Positions 1 through 6,976 of a stretch of DNA of 9,325 nucleotides are shown piece by piece (within the stretch, counting starts at the first letter, position 1; each line of letters starts with the position of its first letter). The position numbers were made by a program, and so were the translations under genes. The notes under the pieces are model-generated. The model was not told where the DNA came from and made no database searches. It saw nothing but the letters and a program-made list of their open reading frames with translations. Source of the stretch: CAZUHK01 sp964620345 (lineage in GTDB: Bacteria; Planctomycetota; Phycisphaerae; Phycisphaerales; Zrk34); assembly GCA_964620345.1 (NCBI GenBank), contig CAZUHK010000135.1, positions 1 through 9,325 of the forward strand, in the 5' to 3' direction.

Positions 1-22
1 CCCCGAGAAGTGACCGCCCCCG

Positions 23-1801
23 GTGGGTGCTCAGCTACCCGCCCGCCGCCGCAAGCTCGATGACCCCGCCGCCGCGCAGCGCCGGCGGAGTTTGCTCGTG
101 GGCCGGCTGCTGTTGCTGACCATCAGCGTGGTGCTGCTCGGCCTTCTGGGCCGGGTGTGGCAGCTTCAGCATCGGCCGGCTGCGCAGATCGAAGCCCACG
201 CCGGCCGCCGCGATGGCGCGCAGCCGCTGCTGGCGCGGCGCGGGGCCCTGCTGGACCGGCGAGGCCGGGCGCTGGCGATCAGCCGCGTCGGCCACCGCTT
301 GTTTGTCGATCCGGCTTTGATCGGCGAGGACCGCGAGCGCAACTTCGCCCTGCACCTGGCCCACGCGGTCGGCGGCGACCCGGCGCGGATCGACATGCTC
401 ATCGACCAGCGGCGTGATTCGCGCTACGTGGTGATCGACAAGCTGCTGCCGCCGGAGAAGGTCTTCGCGGCCCAGGCGTTCGCCAGCCGCGCCGTCGGCG
501 TGCAGCCGGTGGCGGTGCGCGAATATCCCTACGGCGAGCTCGCCGGACAGTTGCTCGGCTTCGTCGGGGCCGACCACACCGGCCTGGACGGCATGGAACT
601 GCTGTGCGATTCGCCACTCCGCGGCACCGGCGGCACGCTCGCCTACAGACGCGACGCAACCCGCCGGCCGCTGGCCGTCGACGCGGCGGGCCTGAAGCTG
701 CCCGAGCACGGCGCGGATGTGCGGCTGAGCATCGACGCGGTCGTGCAGGATATCGCCGAACGCACCATGCACCAGACCTGCACCCTTTACCAGGCGAAGC
801 GCGGCGAGGCGGTCGTGATGGATGCCCGCAGCGGGCAGGTGCTGGCGATGGTGAACTGGCCGAGCTTCGCCCCCGCCGCCGGCGGCAATGTCCAGCCGGC
901 CCTGCGGCGAAACCGCTGCGTGACCGACCCGTACGAGCCCGGCTCGATCTTCAAGCCCTTCGTCCACGCCGCGGCGACCGAACTGGACCTGGCCCGGCCC
1001 GATGAGATGATTGAATGCACCGACAGCGGCTTTTATGTCAGCCCCCAGGGCCGGCGCCTGCGCGACGCCCGCGGCCACGGCACCATCTCCTGGGCAAAGG
1101 TGCTCATCGAAAGCTCGAACATCGGCATGGCGATCGTCGGTCAGCGCATGGGCGTGGCGCGGATGCACGCGGCGGTCCGGGCGTTCGGCTTCGGCTCGGC
1201 TACCGGCGTGGGGCTGCCCGGCGAATCGGTCGGCATCGTCAACCCGCTGAACCGATGGAACCACTACTCGCAAACCAGTGTGCCGATGGGCCAGGAGATC
1301 GCGGTCACGCCGATCCAGATGGCCCGCGCGTTCGCGGCGTTTGCCAATCAGGGCATGATACCCACGCCCACGGTGTTCGCCGACCGTGCCGACCGGCCGA
1401 TCTACCAGCGGGCGATCGGCGCTCAGGTGGCCGACGCCACGCGGCGGTTGCTGCGGCGCGTGGTCACCGAGGGCACCGGCCGCAAAGCCCAAAGCGACAA
1501 GTACCGCATCTGGGGCAAGACCGGCACGGCGCAGGTGGCCGACCGCGTCAACGGCGGCTTCCTCGATGACGCCTACACCGCGAGCTTCGTCTGCGGCGCG
1601 CCCCTGAATCGCCCGCGGCTGATTGTCATCGTCGTCGTCCATCAGCCCGACCGCTCGATCGGCTACTACGGCGGCACCGTCGCCGCGCCCGCGGCCAGGC
1701 AGATCGTCGAGCAGTCGCTGGAATACCTCGGCGAACCGCACGACGCGGACATCGACGCCGACGACCAGACCGGCCCCAGCCGCGTCGCGGCGAGGGACTG
1801 A
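23..1801 (+). CDS. ftsI: Class B penicillin-binding protein (FtsI/PBP2-type peptidoglycan DD-transpeptidase)
   Basis: Membrane-anchored D,D-transpeptidase that cross-links peptidoglycan stem peptides in the periplasm, typically during septum formation. The 592-residue product is close to the length of E. coli FtsI (588). A basic cytoplasmic tail of about 23 residues precedes one membrane helix (about 24-45). The dimerisation domain starts near residue 73 with the class B motif RGALLDRRGRALA. The transpeptidase domain carries all three active-site motifs: SIFK (308-311, nucleophile Ser308), SSN (364-366) and KTG (499-501). There is no PASTA domain and no transglycosylase domain. The GTG start at 23 is the first possible start after the in-frame stop at 11-13. 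A GTG at 98 would remove the basic tail, so 23 is preferred. No strong Shine-Dalgarno is seen. That stop, read as the end of an upstream gene with an FtsL-like position, suggests a division/wall operon, but this is inference. The SpoVD or PBP2 branch is possible, so the symbol is by family resemblance. Confidence 0.9.
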   Translation: MGAQLPARRRKLDDPAAAQRRRSLLVGRLLLLTISVVLLGLLGRVWQLQHRPAAQIEAHAGRRDGAQPLLARRGALLDRRGRALAISRVGHRLFVDPALIGEDRERNFALHLAHAVGGDPARIDMLIDQRRDSRYVVIDKLLPPEKVFAAQAFASRAVGVQPVAVREYPYGELAGQLLGFVGADHTGLDGMELLCDSPLRGTGGTLAYRRDATRRPLAVDAAGLKLPEHGADVRLSIDAVVQDIAERTMHQTCTLYQAKRGEAVVMDARSGQVLAMVNWPSFAPAAGGNVQPALRRNRCVTDPYEPGSIFKPFVHAAATELDLARPDEMIECTDSGFYVSPQGRRLRDARGHGTISWAKVLIESSNIGMAIVGQRMGVARMHAAVRAFGFGSATGVGLPGESVGIVNPLNRWNHYSQTSVPMGQEIAVTPIQMARAFAAFANQGMIPTPTVFADRADRPIYQRAIGAQVADATRRLLRRVVTEGTGRKAQSDKYRIWGKTGTAQVADRVNGGFLDDAYTASFVCGAPLNRPRLIVIVVVHQPDRSIGYYGGTVAAPAARQIVEQSLEYLGEPHDADIDADDQTGPSRVAARD

Positions 1802-1819
1802 TCGCGTCCGACCCCCGCC

Positions 1820-1838
1820 GGTCCGCTGAAAGCGGGCC
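1820..1838 (+). terminator. Possible hairpin terminator after the penicillin-binding protein gene
   Basis: In the 41-base gap between two convergent genes, an 8-base-pair stem (1820-1827 with 1831-1838) closes on a GAA triloop. One pair is G-U in the plus-strand RNA and would be a C-A mismatch in the minus-strand RNA, so the structure favours the plus transcript. It starts 18 bases after the PBP stop codon. There is no T-run behind it, so it is at best a hairpin-only or Rho-assisted terminator. Confidence 0.4.
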
Positions 1839-1842
1839 TCGC

Positions 1843-3333
1843 CTACGTGGACCTGCGGATGCGTTCGACGATGTCGGTGGTGCTGCGGCCGGGGATGTGG
1901 GGGATGGTGACGACCTCGCCGCCGTATTCATCGACGATTTCGTAGCCGACCACTTCGTGACGGGCGTACTGGCCGCCCTTGACCAGCACGTCGGGCGTAA
2001 GTTCGCGGAGCAGGGGCCTGGGGGTGTCGGCCTCGCCGCCGCGGCCATCGCCGAAGAGGATGACATAGTCGACCGCCTCGAGCGCGGCCAGCAGCTTCAC
2101 GCGGTCGGCCTCATGGAGGATGGGCCGCTGCGGGCCTTTGAGCGATCGGATCGACGCATCGGAATTGACCGCGAGCACGAGCAGATCGCCCCTGGCCTTG
2201 GCGCCGGCCAGCAGCTCGACGTGGCCGGTGTGCAGGATGTCGAAGCAGCCGTTGGTGAATACGATCTTCTTGCCGCGGCGGCGGTGGGCGGCCAGCTCGG
2301 GCTTGAGCTGACCGAGCGTGCGCAGCTTGTCGCCCGAATGGGCCTGGTGCAGCGCGGCCAGCAGCACTTCTTCCAGCGGGATGGGCACGATGCCGAACTG
2401 CTCGACCTCGAGGCCCGCGGCGAGGTTGGCCAGCGTCACCGCGTCGGGCCAGGCGGCGCCGTTGGCCCGTGCCGCGGCCAGCGCGGCAAGCACCATGTCG
2501 CCGGCGCCGCTCACGTCGTACACCTCGCGTGCCTCGGTGGGCATGGTCAGCGGCTGCCTGCCGCGCTCGACCAGCAGGGCGCCGTGGCGATCGAGTGTGA
2601 GCACGACCGATTCGAGCTGCAGTGAATCCAGCAGCGTCTGCGCCATCGCCTCGTGCTGCCGCGGCTCGCCGGTGCGCATGCCGGTGGTCAGCTCGGCTTC
2701 GGTGCGGTTGGGCGTGATGCACGTGGCGCCGCGGTACTTCGAGTAGTCGTCGATCGCCGCGGGATCGACCAGCACCGCCACGCCCGCTGCCCGCGCCCGC
2801 TCGATGATGCGCTGGCACAGGCCCGGCGTGAGCAGGCCCTTGTTGTAATCCTCCAGGCACAGCACGTCGGCGCCAGGGAGCTGCCGCTCGACGATCGCCA
2901 GCAGGTCGCGCGCGATCGGCTCGGGCAGCGGCTGGTCGGCCTCGAAGTCCACGCGGAACATCTTCTGCGGGTGGCGATGCTGGGCCAGGCCGATCAGCGA
3001 TTGCTTCACCGTCGTGGGCCGGCCGGGGCAGGTGACCAGGCCCGCAACGTCGCAGCCGGTCCGGGTCAGATCATCGCGCAGCGCCTGGCCCGGTTCGTCG
3101 TCCCCGATGACGCCGATGCAACTCACTTCGCATCGCAGCGCGTGCAGGCAGACGCTGACATTGGCCGCGCCGCCGGCGCGCGATTCGACCCGCCGGGCCC
3201 GCAGGACCGGCACCGGCGCATCGGGGCTGAGCCGCTCGGCGTCGCCGAACGTATAGCGGTCGAGCATGTAATCGCCCACGACGATCACACGCTTGGGCTG
3301 CCAGGCGTCGAGGAGTTGGATCAGGTGGTCCAT
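1843..3333 (-). CDS. hldE: Bifunctional heptose 7-phosphate kinase / heptose 1-phosphate adenylyltransferase (HldE/RfaE)
   Basis: Cytoplasmic enzyme with two steps of ADP-heptose synthesis for the LPS inner core: it phosphorylates D-glycero-D-manno-heptose 7-phosphate at C1 and, after the GmhB phosphatase step, adenylates the resulting 1-phosphate. The PfkB/ribokinase domain spans about 15-330, with GGAANV (54-59) and the catalytic GAGD (276-279; Asp279 as base). The cytidylyltransferase-like domain spans about 350-496, with HTGH (368-371), NSD (390-392), KGGQY (452-456) and a GGEV...STTDIV tail like that of E. coli HldE. The 496-residue length slightly exceeds the E. coli 477, partly through a glycine-rich loop insertion around 428-435. 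The ATG at 3333 is the only usable start: the 21 codons upstream, back to the lpxK stop in the same frame, contain no ATG, GTG or TTG. No Shine-Dalgarno precedes it, and an octamer repeat lies there instead. Last gene of the minus-strand LPS cluster. Confidence 0.95.
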   Translation of the reverse strand: MDHLIQLLDAWQPKRVIVVGDYMLDRYTFGDAERLSPDAPVPVLRARRVESRAGGAANVSVCLHALRCEVSCIGVIGDDEPGQALRDDLTRTGCDVAGLVTCPGRPTTVKQSLIGLAQHRHPQKMFRVDFEADQPLPEPIARDLLAIVERQLPGADVLCLEDYNKGLLTPGLCQRIIERARAAGVAVLVDPAAIDDYSKYRGATCITPNRTEAELTTGMRTGEPRQHEAMAQTLLDSLQLESVVLTLDRHGALLVERGRQPLTMPTEAREVYDVSGAGDMVLAALAAARANGAAWPDAVTLANLAAGLEVEQFGIVPIPLEEVLLAALHQAHSGDKLRTLGQLKPELAAHRRRGKKIVFTNGCFDILHTGHVELLAGAKARGDLLVLAVNSDASIRSLKGPQRPILHEADRVKLLAALEAVDYVILFGDGRGGEADTPRPLLRELTPDVLVKGGQYARHEVVGYEIVDEYGGEVVTIPHIPGRSTTDIVERIRRST

Positions 3334-3342
3334 GGGCGGGCC

Positions 3343-3398
3343 GGTGAGTCGGTGAATCGCTGAATCGCTGAATCGGTGAATCGGTGAATCAGTTAATC
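3343..3398. repeat. Seven-copy tandem 8-bp repeat between lpxK and hldE
   Basis: Seven consecutive octamers, read on the plus strand: GGTGAGTC, GGTGAATC, GCTGAATC, GCTGAATC, GGTGAATC, GGTGAATC, AGTTAATC. The consensus is G(G/C)TGAATC, with the outermost copies most diverged. The array fills nearly all of the 63-base lpxK-hldE spacer and runs into the lpxK stop codon (3399-3397). It ends 9 bases before the hldE ATG, in the place where a ribosome binding site should lie. It is markedly less GC-rich than its surroundings. Because the unit is not a multiple of three, copy-number change would alter spacing and frame upstream of hldE. Slipped-strand origin is inference. Confidence 0.9.
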
Positions 3399-4458
3399 AG
3401 ATCGAACGGATATTCGCCACTTGCAGCAGGGCGTCGATAGCATCGGGGCTTTGGGTGGGGCGGAGTTCGAGCACGCTGTGCCAGACCGGCGGCGCGTCGG
3501 CATCGGCGAGCAGGGGGCGAAGTTTCACCCAGTCTTTTTCGGTGACGAGCAGCGCTTCGGCGTGGTGTTGGCGTGCCAGTGCCGTCAGGTGTCGCAGGTC
3601 ATCGGTGCTGTAGTCGTGGTGGTCGCCAAAGGCGCCGCGAGCGACAACATCGGCGCGGCTCGCGGCTTCGTCGAAGAATGCGGCGGGGTTGCCGACCGCA
3701 CACGCGGCGACGATGCGCCGGCCGCTTGCGTCGATCGGATTGCCATCGGCATCTTCAACCGCGGCCCAGGCGTGCGCGAAGTGTGCCGTCGGCGGTTTGC
3801 CGTTTGCCTCGGCGATGCGTTGATCCAGCGCAGCCAACGTCTCGGCGTCGATGCGCTCGGCGTGCGTGACCAGCACCGCCGTCGCGCGGCGCAGGGAATT
3901 GACCGGCTCGCGCAGCATGCCGCGCGGCAGCAGCCGGCCGTGACCAAACGGGCACGTCGCATCGATCAACACCAGGTCCACATCACGCGCCAGGCGACGG
4001 TGTTGAAATCCATCGTCGAGCACGAGCACATCAACCATCGCGTGGTCGCGCTGCACCTGTGCGGCTCCAGCCACACGATCGGGGTTCAAGATCACCGGCA
4101 CACCGGGCAGTATTTCAGCCAGGAGCGTCGCTTCGTCGCTCGTTTGTGCGCGGCCGGCCTTGTAGCCGCGCGTCAGCACGGCCGGGCGGCAACCCAAGTC
4201 GAGCAGGCGTTGGACGATGAACACGGCCATCGGTGTCTTGCCCGTGCCGCCGGTGGTCAGGTTGCCGATGCTGACGACCGGTACGTGAGCCCGCCGCACG
4301 CCGCGGCCGGCGTCGTAGCGGCGGTTGCGCGCGGCGACGACGCCGGTGTAGATCGGTTCGATCAGCGAAGCCGCGGCCCGATAGGCCCGGCCGGTCGGCG
4401 TCCGGTCGTCGCCGGCCATCATGCGATGCACGCGGTTGGCGTGGCGCGTCGGGCTCAA
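3397..4458 (-). CDS. lpxK: Tetraacyldisaccharide 4'-kinase (lipid A 4'-kinase)
   Basis: Phosphorylates the 4' position of the tetraacyldisaccharide 1-phosphate to give lipid IVA, the sixth step of the Raetz lipid A pathway, at the cytoplasmic face of the inner membrane. The 353-residue length is typical. An N-terminal amphipathic or membrane-associated helix (about 25-45) leads to the P-loop GNLTTGGTGKT (65-75; Lys74). Other LpxK signatures are TRGYK (96-100), LDDGFQHRRL (147-156), LLPRGMLREP (176-185) and VTEKDWVKL (305-313). The chosen start is TTG at 4458, which overlaps the maf stop as TTGA and has GGAG 10 bases upstream. ATG codons at 4422 and 4419 are alternatives that would drop 12-13 residues, but they have no Shine-Dalgarno. 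The overlap implies translational coupling to maf. Its presence shows that lipid A, and hence an outer membrane with LPS, is made. Confidence 0.95.
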   Translation of the reverse strand: MSPTRHANRVHRMMAGDDRTPTGRAYRAAASLIEPIYTGVVAARNRRYDAGRGVRRAHVPVVSIGNLTTGGTGKTPMAVFIVQRLLDLGCRPAVLTRGYKAGRAQTSDEATLLAEILPGVPVILNPDRVAGAAQVQRDHAMVDVLVLDDGFQHRRLARDVDLVLIDATCPFGHGRLLPRGMLREPVNSLRRATAVLVTHAERIDAETLAALDQRIAEANGKPPTAHFAHAWAAVEDADGNPIDASGRRIVAACAVGNPAAFFDEAASRADVVARGAFGDHHDYSTDDLRHLTALARQHHAEALLVTEKDWVKLRPLLADADAPPVWHSVLELRPTQSPDAIDALLQVANIRSI

Positions 4459-5060
4459 GCCGGCATCGCTCCAAGATGATCGCGGAATCGGCCGAGCTGC
4501 TCGCCCAACCGATGCATGGGCAGGCCGATGACGGTCGATTCGTCGCCGTCGATGTCGAACGTCCAGCGGTCGGCCAACTCGCCGAGGTTATACCCGCCGG
4601 CCTTGCCCGCCCACTCGCCGGCGGCGAGGTAGGCGTCGAAATCCTCCTCGCGAGGCCGGGCGATCGTGACCGTCGCCATGTCGTGAAACATCAGTCGGTG
4701 GTGTACCGGATCGACCAGCGCCACGGCGCTGACCACGCGGTGGGGCCGATCGAACAGCGATTCGAGCATGGCGCGGGCGTGGTCGATGTCGGTCGGCTTG
4801 CCGAGCTTGCGCTGGCCTTCGGTGACGATGGTGTCGCAGCCGATGACGATGCCGTGGTCGAGCGTGTCGGCGGCGCTGGCGGCCTTGAGGTAAGCCAGCG
4901 CCTCGGCGGCGCGCACGGGGCTGGCCGGGCCAAGGTCCACGCCGGTGTCGTCGAACGGCGGGGTGATCTGCTCGAACGCCCAGTCCGCGTCGCGCAGCAG
5001 TCGGGCTCGCCGTGGCGAGCGGCTGGCCAGGTACAGCGGCTTGTCGAGCAGGTGATCCAT
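4455..5060 (-). CDS. maf: Maf-family nucleoside triphosphate pyrophosphatase
   Basis: House-cleaning enzyme that hydrolyses non-canonical or excess nucleoside triphosphates to monophosphate and pyrophosphate; family members act on dTTP/UTP, m7GTP or modified pyrimidine nucleotides. The product has 201 residues, as usual for the family. Visible motifs are the N-terminal LASRSPRR (11-18), GCDTIV (74-79, with Asp76 in the metal/catalytic position), GKP (87-89), the GKAGGYNLGE loop (152-161) and GLPMHRL (179-185). Substrate choice cannot be settled from these motifs. The ATG at 5060 lies 1 base after the stop of the glycosyltransferase gene, preceded by a weak GGGA. The 3' end overlaps lpxK by 4 bases. 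It is co-transcribed with LPS genes but has no obvious LPS role. Confidence 0.93.
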   Translation of the reverse strand: MDHLLDKPLYLASRSPRRARLLRDADWAFEQITPPFDDTGVDLGPASPVRAAEALAYLKAASAADTLDHGIVIGCDTIVTEGQRKLGKPTDIDHARAMLESLFDRPHRVVSAVALVDPVHHRLMFHDMATVTIARPREEDFDAYLAAGEWAGKAGGYNLGELADRWTFDIDGDESTVIGLPMHRLGEQLGRFRDHLGAMPA

Positions 5061-5061
5061 G

Positions 5062-6132
5062 TCAGTCGTCCCACCGGGTTCGTGGCGCCGCGTGTTGCAT
5101 CACGCGCCGCACGGTTTGCCAGGCCGCGTCCACGCCGACGCGGGCGATCAGCGACTGATCGTCTTTCGCCGCGCGGTAGTTCGTCGCGGCCCCGCCGGGC
5201 GCGGCGGCCACACCAATATCGTACCGATAAGGCCCGACGCGTGCCGGATCGGTCGGCCCGAATATCCCCACGCACCGCCGGCCCAACCCGACCGCCAGGT
5301 GCAGCGCGGCGCTGTCGTTGCACAGCGCCAGCTCGCATCGCTCGATCAGCGCCATGAGCTGGCCCACGCTGGTGGCGCCCACCGCATCGTGCCGGGGTGT
5401 GCCGTGGGCCGTGGCGAACAGCGGCCGCGTCGCGTCCACTTCGGCCGGCGAGCCGACGACCACCGCCGCGGCGATGCCCATGTCGCCCAGCCGGTCGGTC
5501 AGCGCCACGAACCGCTGGATCGGCCACTGCTTGGAGCGCCACAGCGCCGTGGGCGCGACGATCGCGTACCGCGCCTCGGTCAGGCCGTGGTCCGCCAGCC
5601 AGCGGTCGGCCCATTGGCGGTCGGTATTGGGCACGTGCAGGCGCAGGTCGCGAACCGGCGCCAGGCCGTCGGATTCCAGCAGGCCGAGCATCCGATCCAC
5701 CGTGTGTACGACGGCGACCCGGTGCTTGTGGTTGTAGCCCAGCCACGCCAGCTCGCGCGCATCGGCGAAGCCCACGCGCCGCGCCGCCCGCGTCGCCCGG
5801 GTGAAGATGCCGCTGCGCAGCAGGCCCTGCAGGTCGTACACCGCGTCGTAGCGGCGCTGTTTGAGGTCATCCAGGTAGGCCAGAACCTGGCGCGTCACCG
5901 CGATGCTGCGGCCGAACTTCGCGAACCGCTTTCGAGGGAAGGGCACCACCGCGTTGAGCGCCGGGTGGGCGGTGATGGCATCGGTACAGGCGTCGTTGAC
6001 CAGCCAGTCGATCTGCGCCCTCGGATGCGCCGCCCGCAGCGTCGCCAGGGCCGGCACGGTGCGGGCCACGTCGCCCAACGCGCTGGGGCGGACGATCAGG
6101 ATCCGGGATGCCTCGCTCGCCGGGCCGGTCAT
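5062..6132 (-). CDS. Glycosyltransferase family 9, WaaC/WaaF-like ADP-heptose:LPS heptosyltransferase
   Basis: Predicted to transfer L-glycero-D-manno-heptose from ADP-heptose to the LPS inner core at the inner face of the inner membrane. The 356-residue protein has the two-Rossmann GT-B layout of GT9. Near the N-terminus ILIVRPSALGDV (11-22) places Asp21 where WaaC has its catalytic Asp. Then come YDAVYDLQGLLRSG (95-108), YNHKH (133-137), a sugar-nucleotide region around 193-203, CNDSAALHLA (271-280) and FGPTDP (291-296), the last typical of the ADP-heptose site. The order and spacing look more like WaaC (heptosyltransferase I) than WaaF, but the acceptor is not provable. The frame stays open upstream to 6876, but that part is antisense to the PTPS gene. 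The ATG at 6132, which begins the recognisable domain, is the sensible start, though it lacks a clear Shine-Dalgarno. First gene of the LPS cluster. Confidence 0.88.
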   Translation of the reverse strand: MTGPASEASRILIVRPSALGDVARTVPALATLRAAHPRAQIDWLVNDACTDAITAHPALNAVVPFPRKRFAKFGRSIAVTRQVLAYLDDLKQRRYDAVYDLQGLLRSGIFTRATRAARRVGFADARELAWLGYNHKHRVAVVHTVDRMLGLLESDGLAPVRDLRLHVPNTDRQWADRWLADHGLTEARYAIVAPTALWRSKQWPIQRFVALTDRLGDMGIAAAVVVGSPAEVDATRPLFATAHGTPRHDAVGATSVGQLMALIERCELALCNDSAALHLAVGLGRRCVGIFGPTDPARVGPYRYDIGVAAAPGGAATNYRAAKDDQSLIARVGVDAAWQTVRRVMQHAAPRTRWDD

Positions 6133-6174
6133 GTCGGCCAATATAACCTGCACTGTCGCATTCGCCCGCTTACG
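6133..6174. promoter_or_regulatory. Divergent intergenic region with possible promoters
   Basis: These 42 bases separate two divergent genes, so promoters for both the LPS cluster (minus) and the PTPS gene (plus) should lie here or just inside the coding ends. An AT-rich patch at 6140-6147 offers TATAAC on the plus strand (6142-6147) and TATATT on the minus strand (6145-6140). No convincing -35 hexamer lies 16-18 bases from either. The minus-strand box would leave a nearly leaderless message for the glycosyltransferase. Confidence 0.3.
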
Positions 6175-6972
6175 ATGTGTTTCGTGAGCACACTGCTGAC
6201 CCGCACGATTCGTTTCTGCCTGCGCGCCGATGGCTCGCTGGACGCCGATGCGCCGGCCGACAACACCTACGCCGCCTGGCCGCCGATGCGTGGGCTGGGC
6301 CGATATTACGAATTGCACGTGACCTGCGGCGGGCCGGTGCAGCAGCCGACGGGCTACATGCTCAACATCAAGCAGATCGATCAGGCGGTGCGCGACGCGG
6401 CGCTGCCGTTGATCGCCGAGGCCGCGATGGCCGACGCACCGCAACTCGGGCCGTTGCTCAAGCGTGTGGCCCGGGCGCTGGGCGCGGCGCTGTCGGTCGA
6501 GGTCGCGCGGGTCGGCCTGCAGCTTGCGCCCACTGTCTGGATTGCCCTGGAGACCTTTGCCATGGATACCGTGCTCATCGCGCAGCAGTACGATTTTTCC
6601 GCCGCCCATCGCCTGCACGTGCCTTCGCTCAGCGAGCAAGAAAACCGGGCCGTGTTCGGCAAGTGCAACAACCCCTCGGGCCACGGGCACAACTATCGGC
6701 TCCAGGTCACCATCGCGGCGCCCGTCGGCCAAACACCGTTCGACATCGGCCGGCTCGACAAGCTGGTCAACGAGCAGATCATCGAGCGGTACGACCACAA
6801 ACACCTGAACACCGATACCGAAGACTTTGCGGACCTCAATCCCTCGGCCGAGAACATCGCGCGCACGATCTACCATCGACTCGCGGAAGAGGTCGGCCAG
6901 ATCGATGCCGCGCTTCGCGAAGTGAAGGTGTGGGAAACCGAGAAGACCGTCTGCGCTTACCGCGGGGAATGA
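6175..6972 (+). CDS. Two-domain 6-pyruvoyl-tetrahydropterin synthase / 6-carboxytetrahydropterin synthase-like protein
   Basis: Predicted zinc enzyme of the T-fold family acting on 7,8-dihydroneopterin triphosphate. Of the 265 residues, the C-terminal domain (about 130-265) is complete: zinc ligands His145, His170 and His172, catalytic Cys164, the Asp207-His208 pair and the pterin-anchoring Glu254. The cysteine and histidines are spaced CX5HGH, as in tetrahydrobiopterin-type PTPS, not CX3HGH as in QueD. Text around 151-175 and 254-265 closely resembles animal PTPS. The N-terminal part (about 8-128) looks like a second, degenerate PTPS fold: GLGRYYELHV (40-49) aligns with GHGHNYRLQV (169-178) but has Leu41 and Arg43 in place of the two histidines. 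The ATG at 6175 is used; GTG at 6184 is an alternative, and neither has a Shine-Dalgarno. The frame is open far upstream, but that region is antisense to the glycosyltransferase. Pathway (biopterin, queuosine or other) is unresolved, as no pterin partner gene lies nearby. Confidence 0.87.
   Translation: MCFVSTLLTRTIRFCLRADGSLDADAPADNTYAAWPPMRGLGRYYELHVTCGGPVQQPTGYMLNIKQIDQAVRDAALPLIAEAAMADAPQLGPLLKRVARALGAALSVEVARVGLQLAPTVWIALETFAMDTVLIAQQYDFSAAHRLHVPSLSEQENRAVFGKCNNPSGHGHNYRLQVTIAAPVGQTPFDIGRLDKLVNEQIIERYDHKHLNTDTEDFADLNPSAENIARTIYHRLAEEVGQIDAALREVKVWETEKTVCAYRGE
6549..6564 (+). promoter_or_regulatory. Possible internal ribosome binding site and start inside the PTPS gene
   Basis: GGAG (6549-6552) lies 9 bases before an in-frame ATG (6562-6564, Met130), exactly where the intact C-terminal PTPS domain begins. 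The full-length start has no such motif. Translation from here would give a 136-residue single-domain enzyme of normal PTPS size. The GGAG also encodes Leu-Glu within the frame, so it may be chance. Confidence 0.35.
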
Positions 6973-6976
6973 TGCC

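Noticed and set aside
2..13. Last codons of an upstream plus-strand gene (Pro-Glu-Lys-stop)
   Set aside because: Plausible as the end of an FtsL-like gene, but four codons cannot support a feature call.
35..1741. 568-codon open frame on the minus strand, antisense to the penicillin-binding protein gene
   Set aside because: It has no recognisable domain, and the opposing frame has all PBP motifs. Long antisense frames are expected at this GC content.
3343..3398. CRISPR array
   Set aside because: The units are 8 bp with no spacers between them, so this is a simple tandem repeat.
3334..3399. LpxK-HldE fusion by stop-codon readthrough, since both genes share a frame across one TGA
   Set aside because: The shared frame has a one-in-three chance, the linker is made of the repeat, and nothing such as a recoding structure supports readthrough.
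3421..4479. Plus-strand 352-codon frame opposite lpxK
   Set aside because: No domain, and lpxK on the other strand is unambiguous.
5059..6174. Upstream extension of the PTPS frame giving a 637-residue product
   Set aside because: It is antisense to the glycosyltransferase gene and low in complexity; the PTPS-like sequence starts near 6175.
6133..6876. 248-codon upstream extension of the glycosyltransferase frame
   Set aside because: It is antisense to the PTPS coding sequence and shows no protein family features; the GT9 domain begins right after the ATG at 6132.
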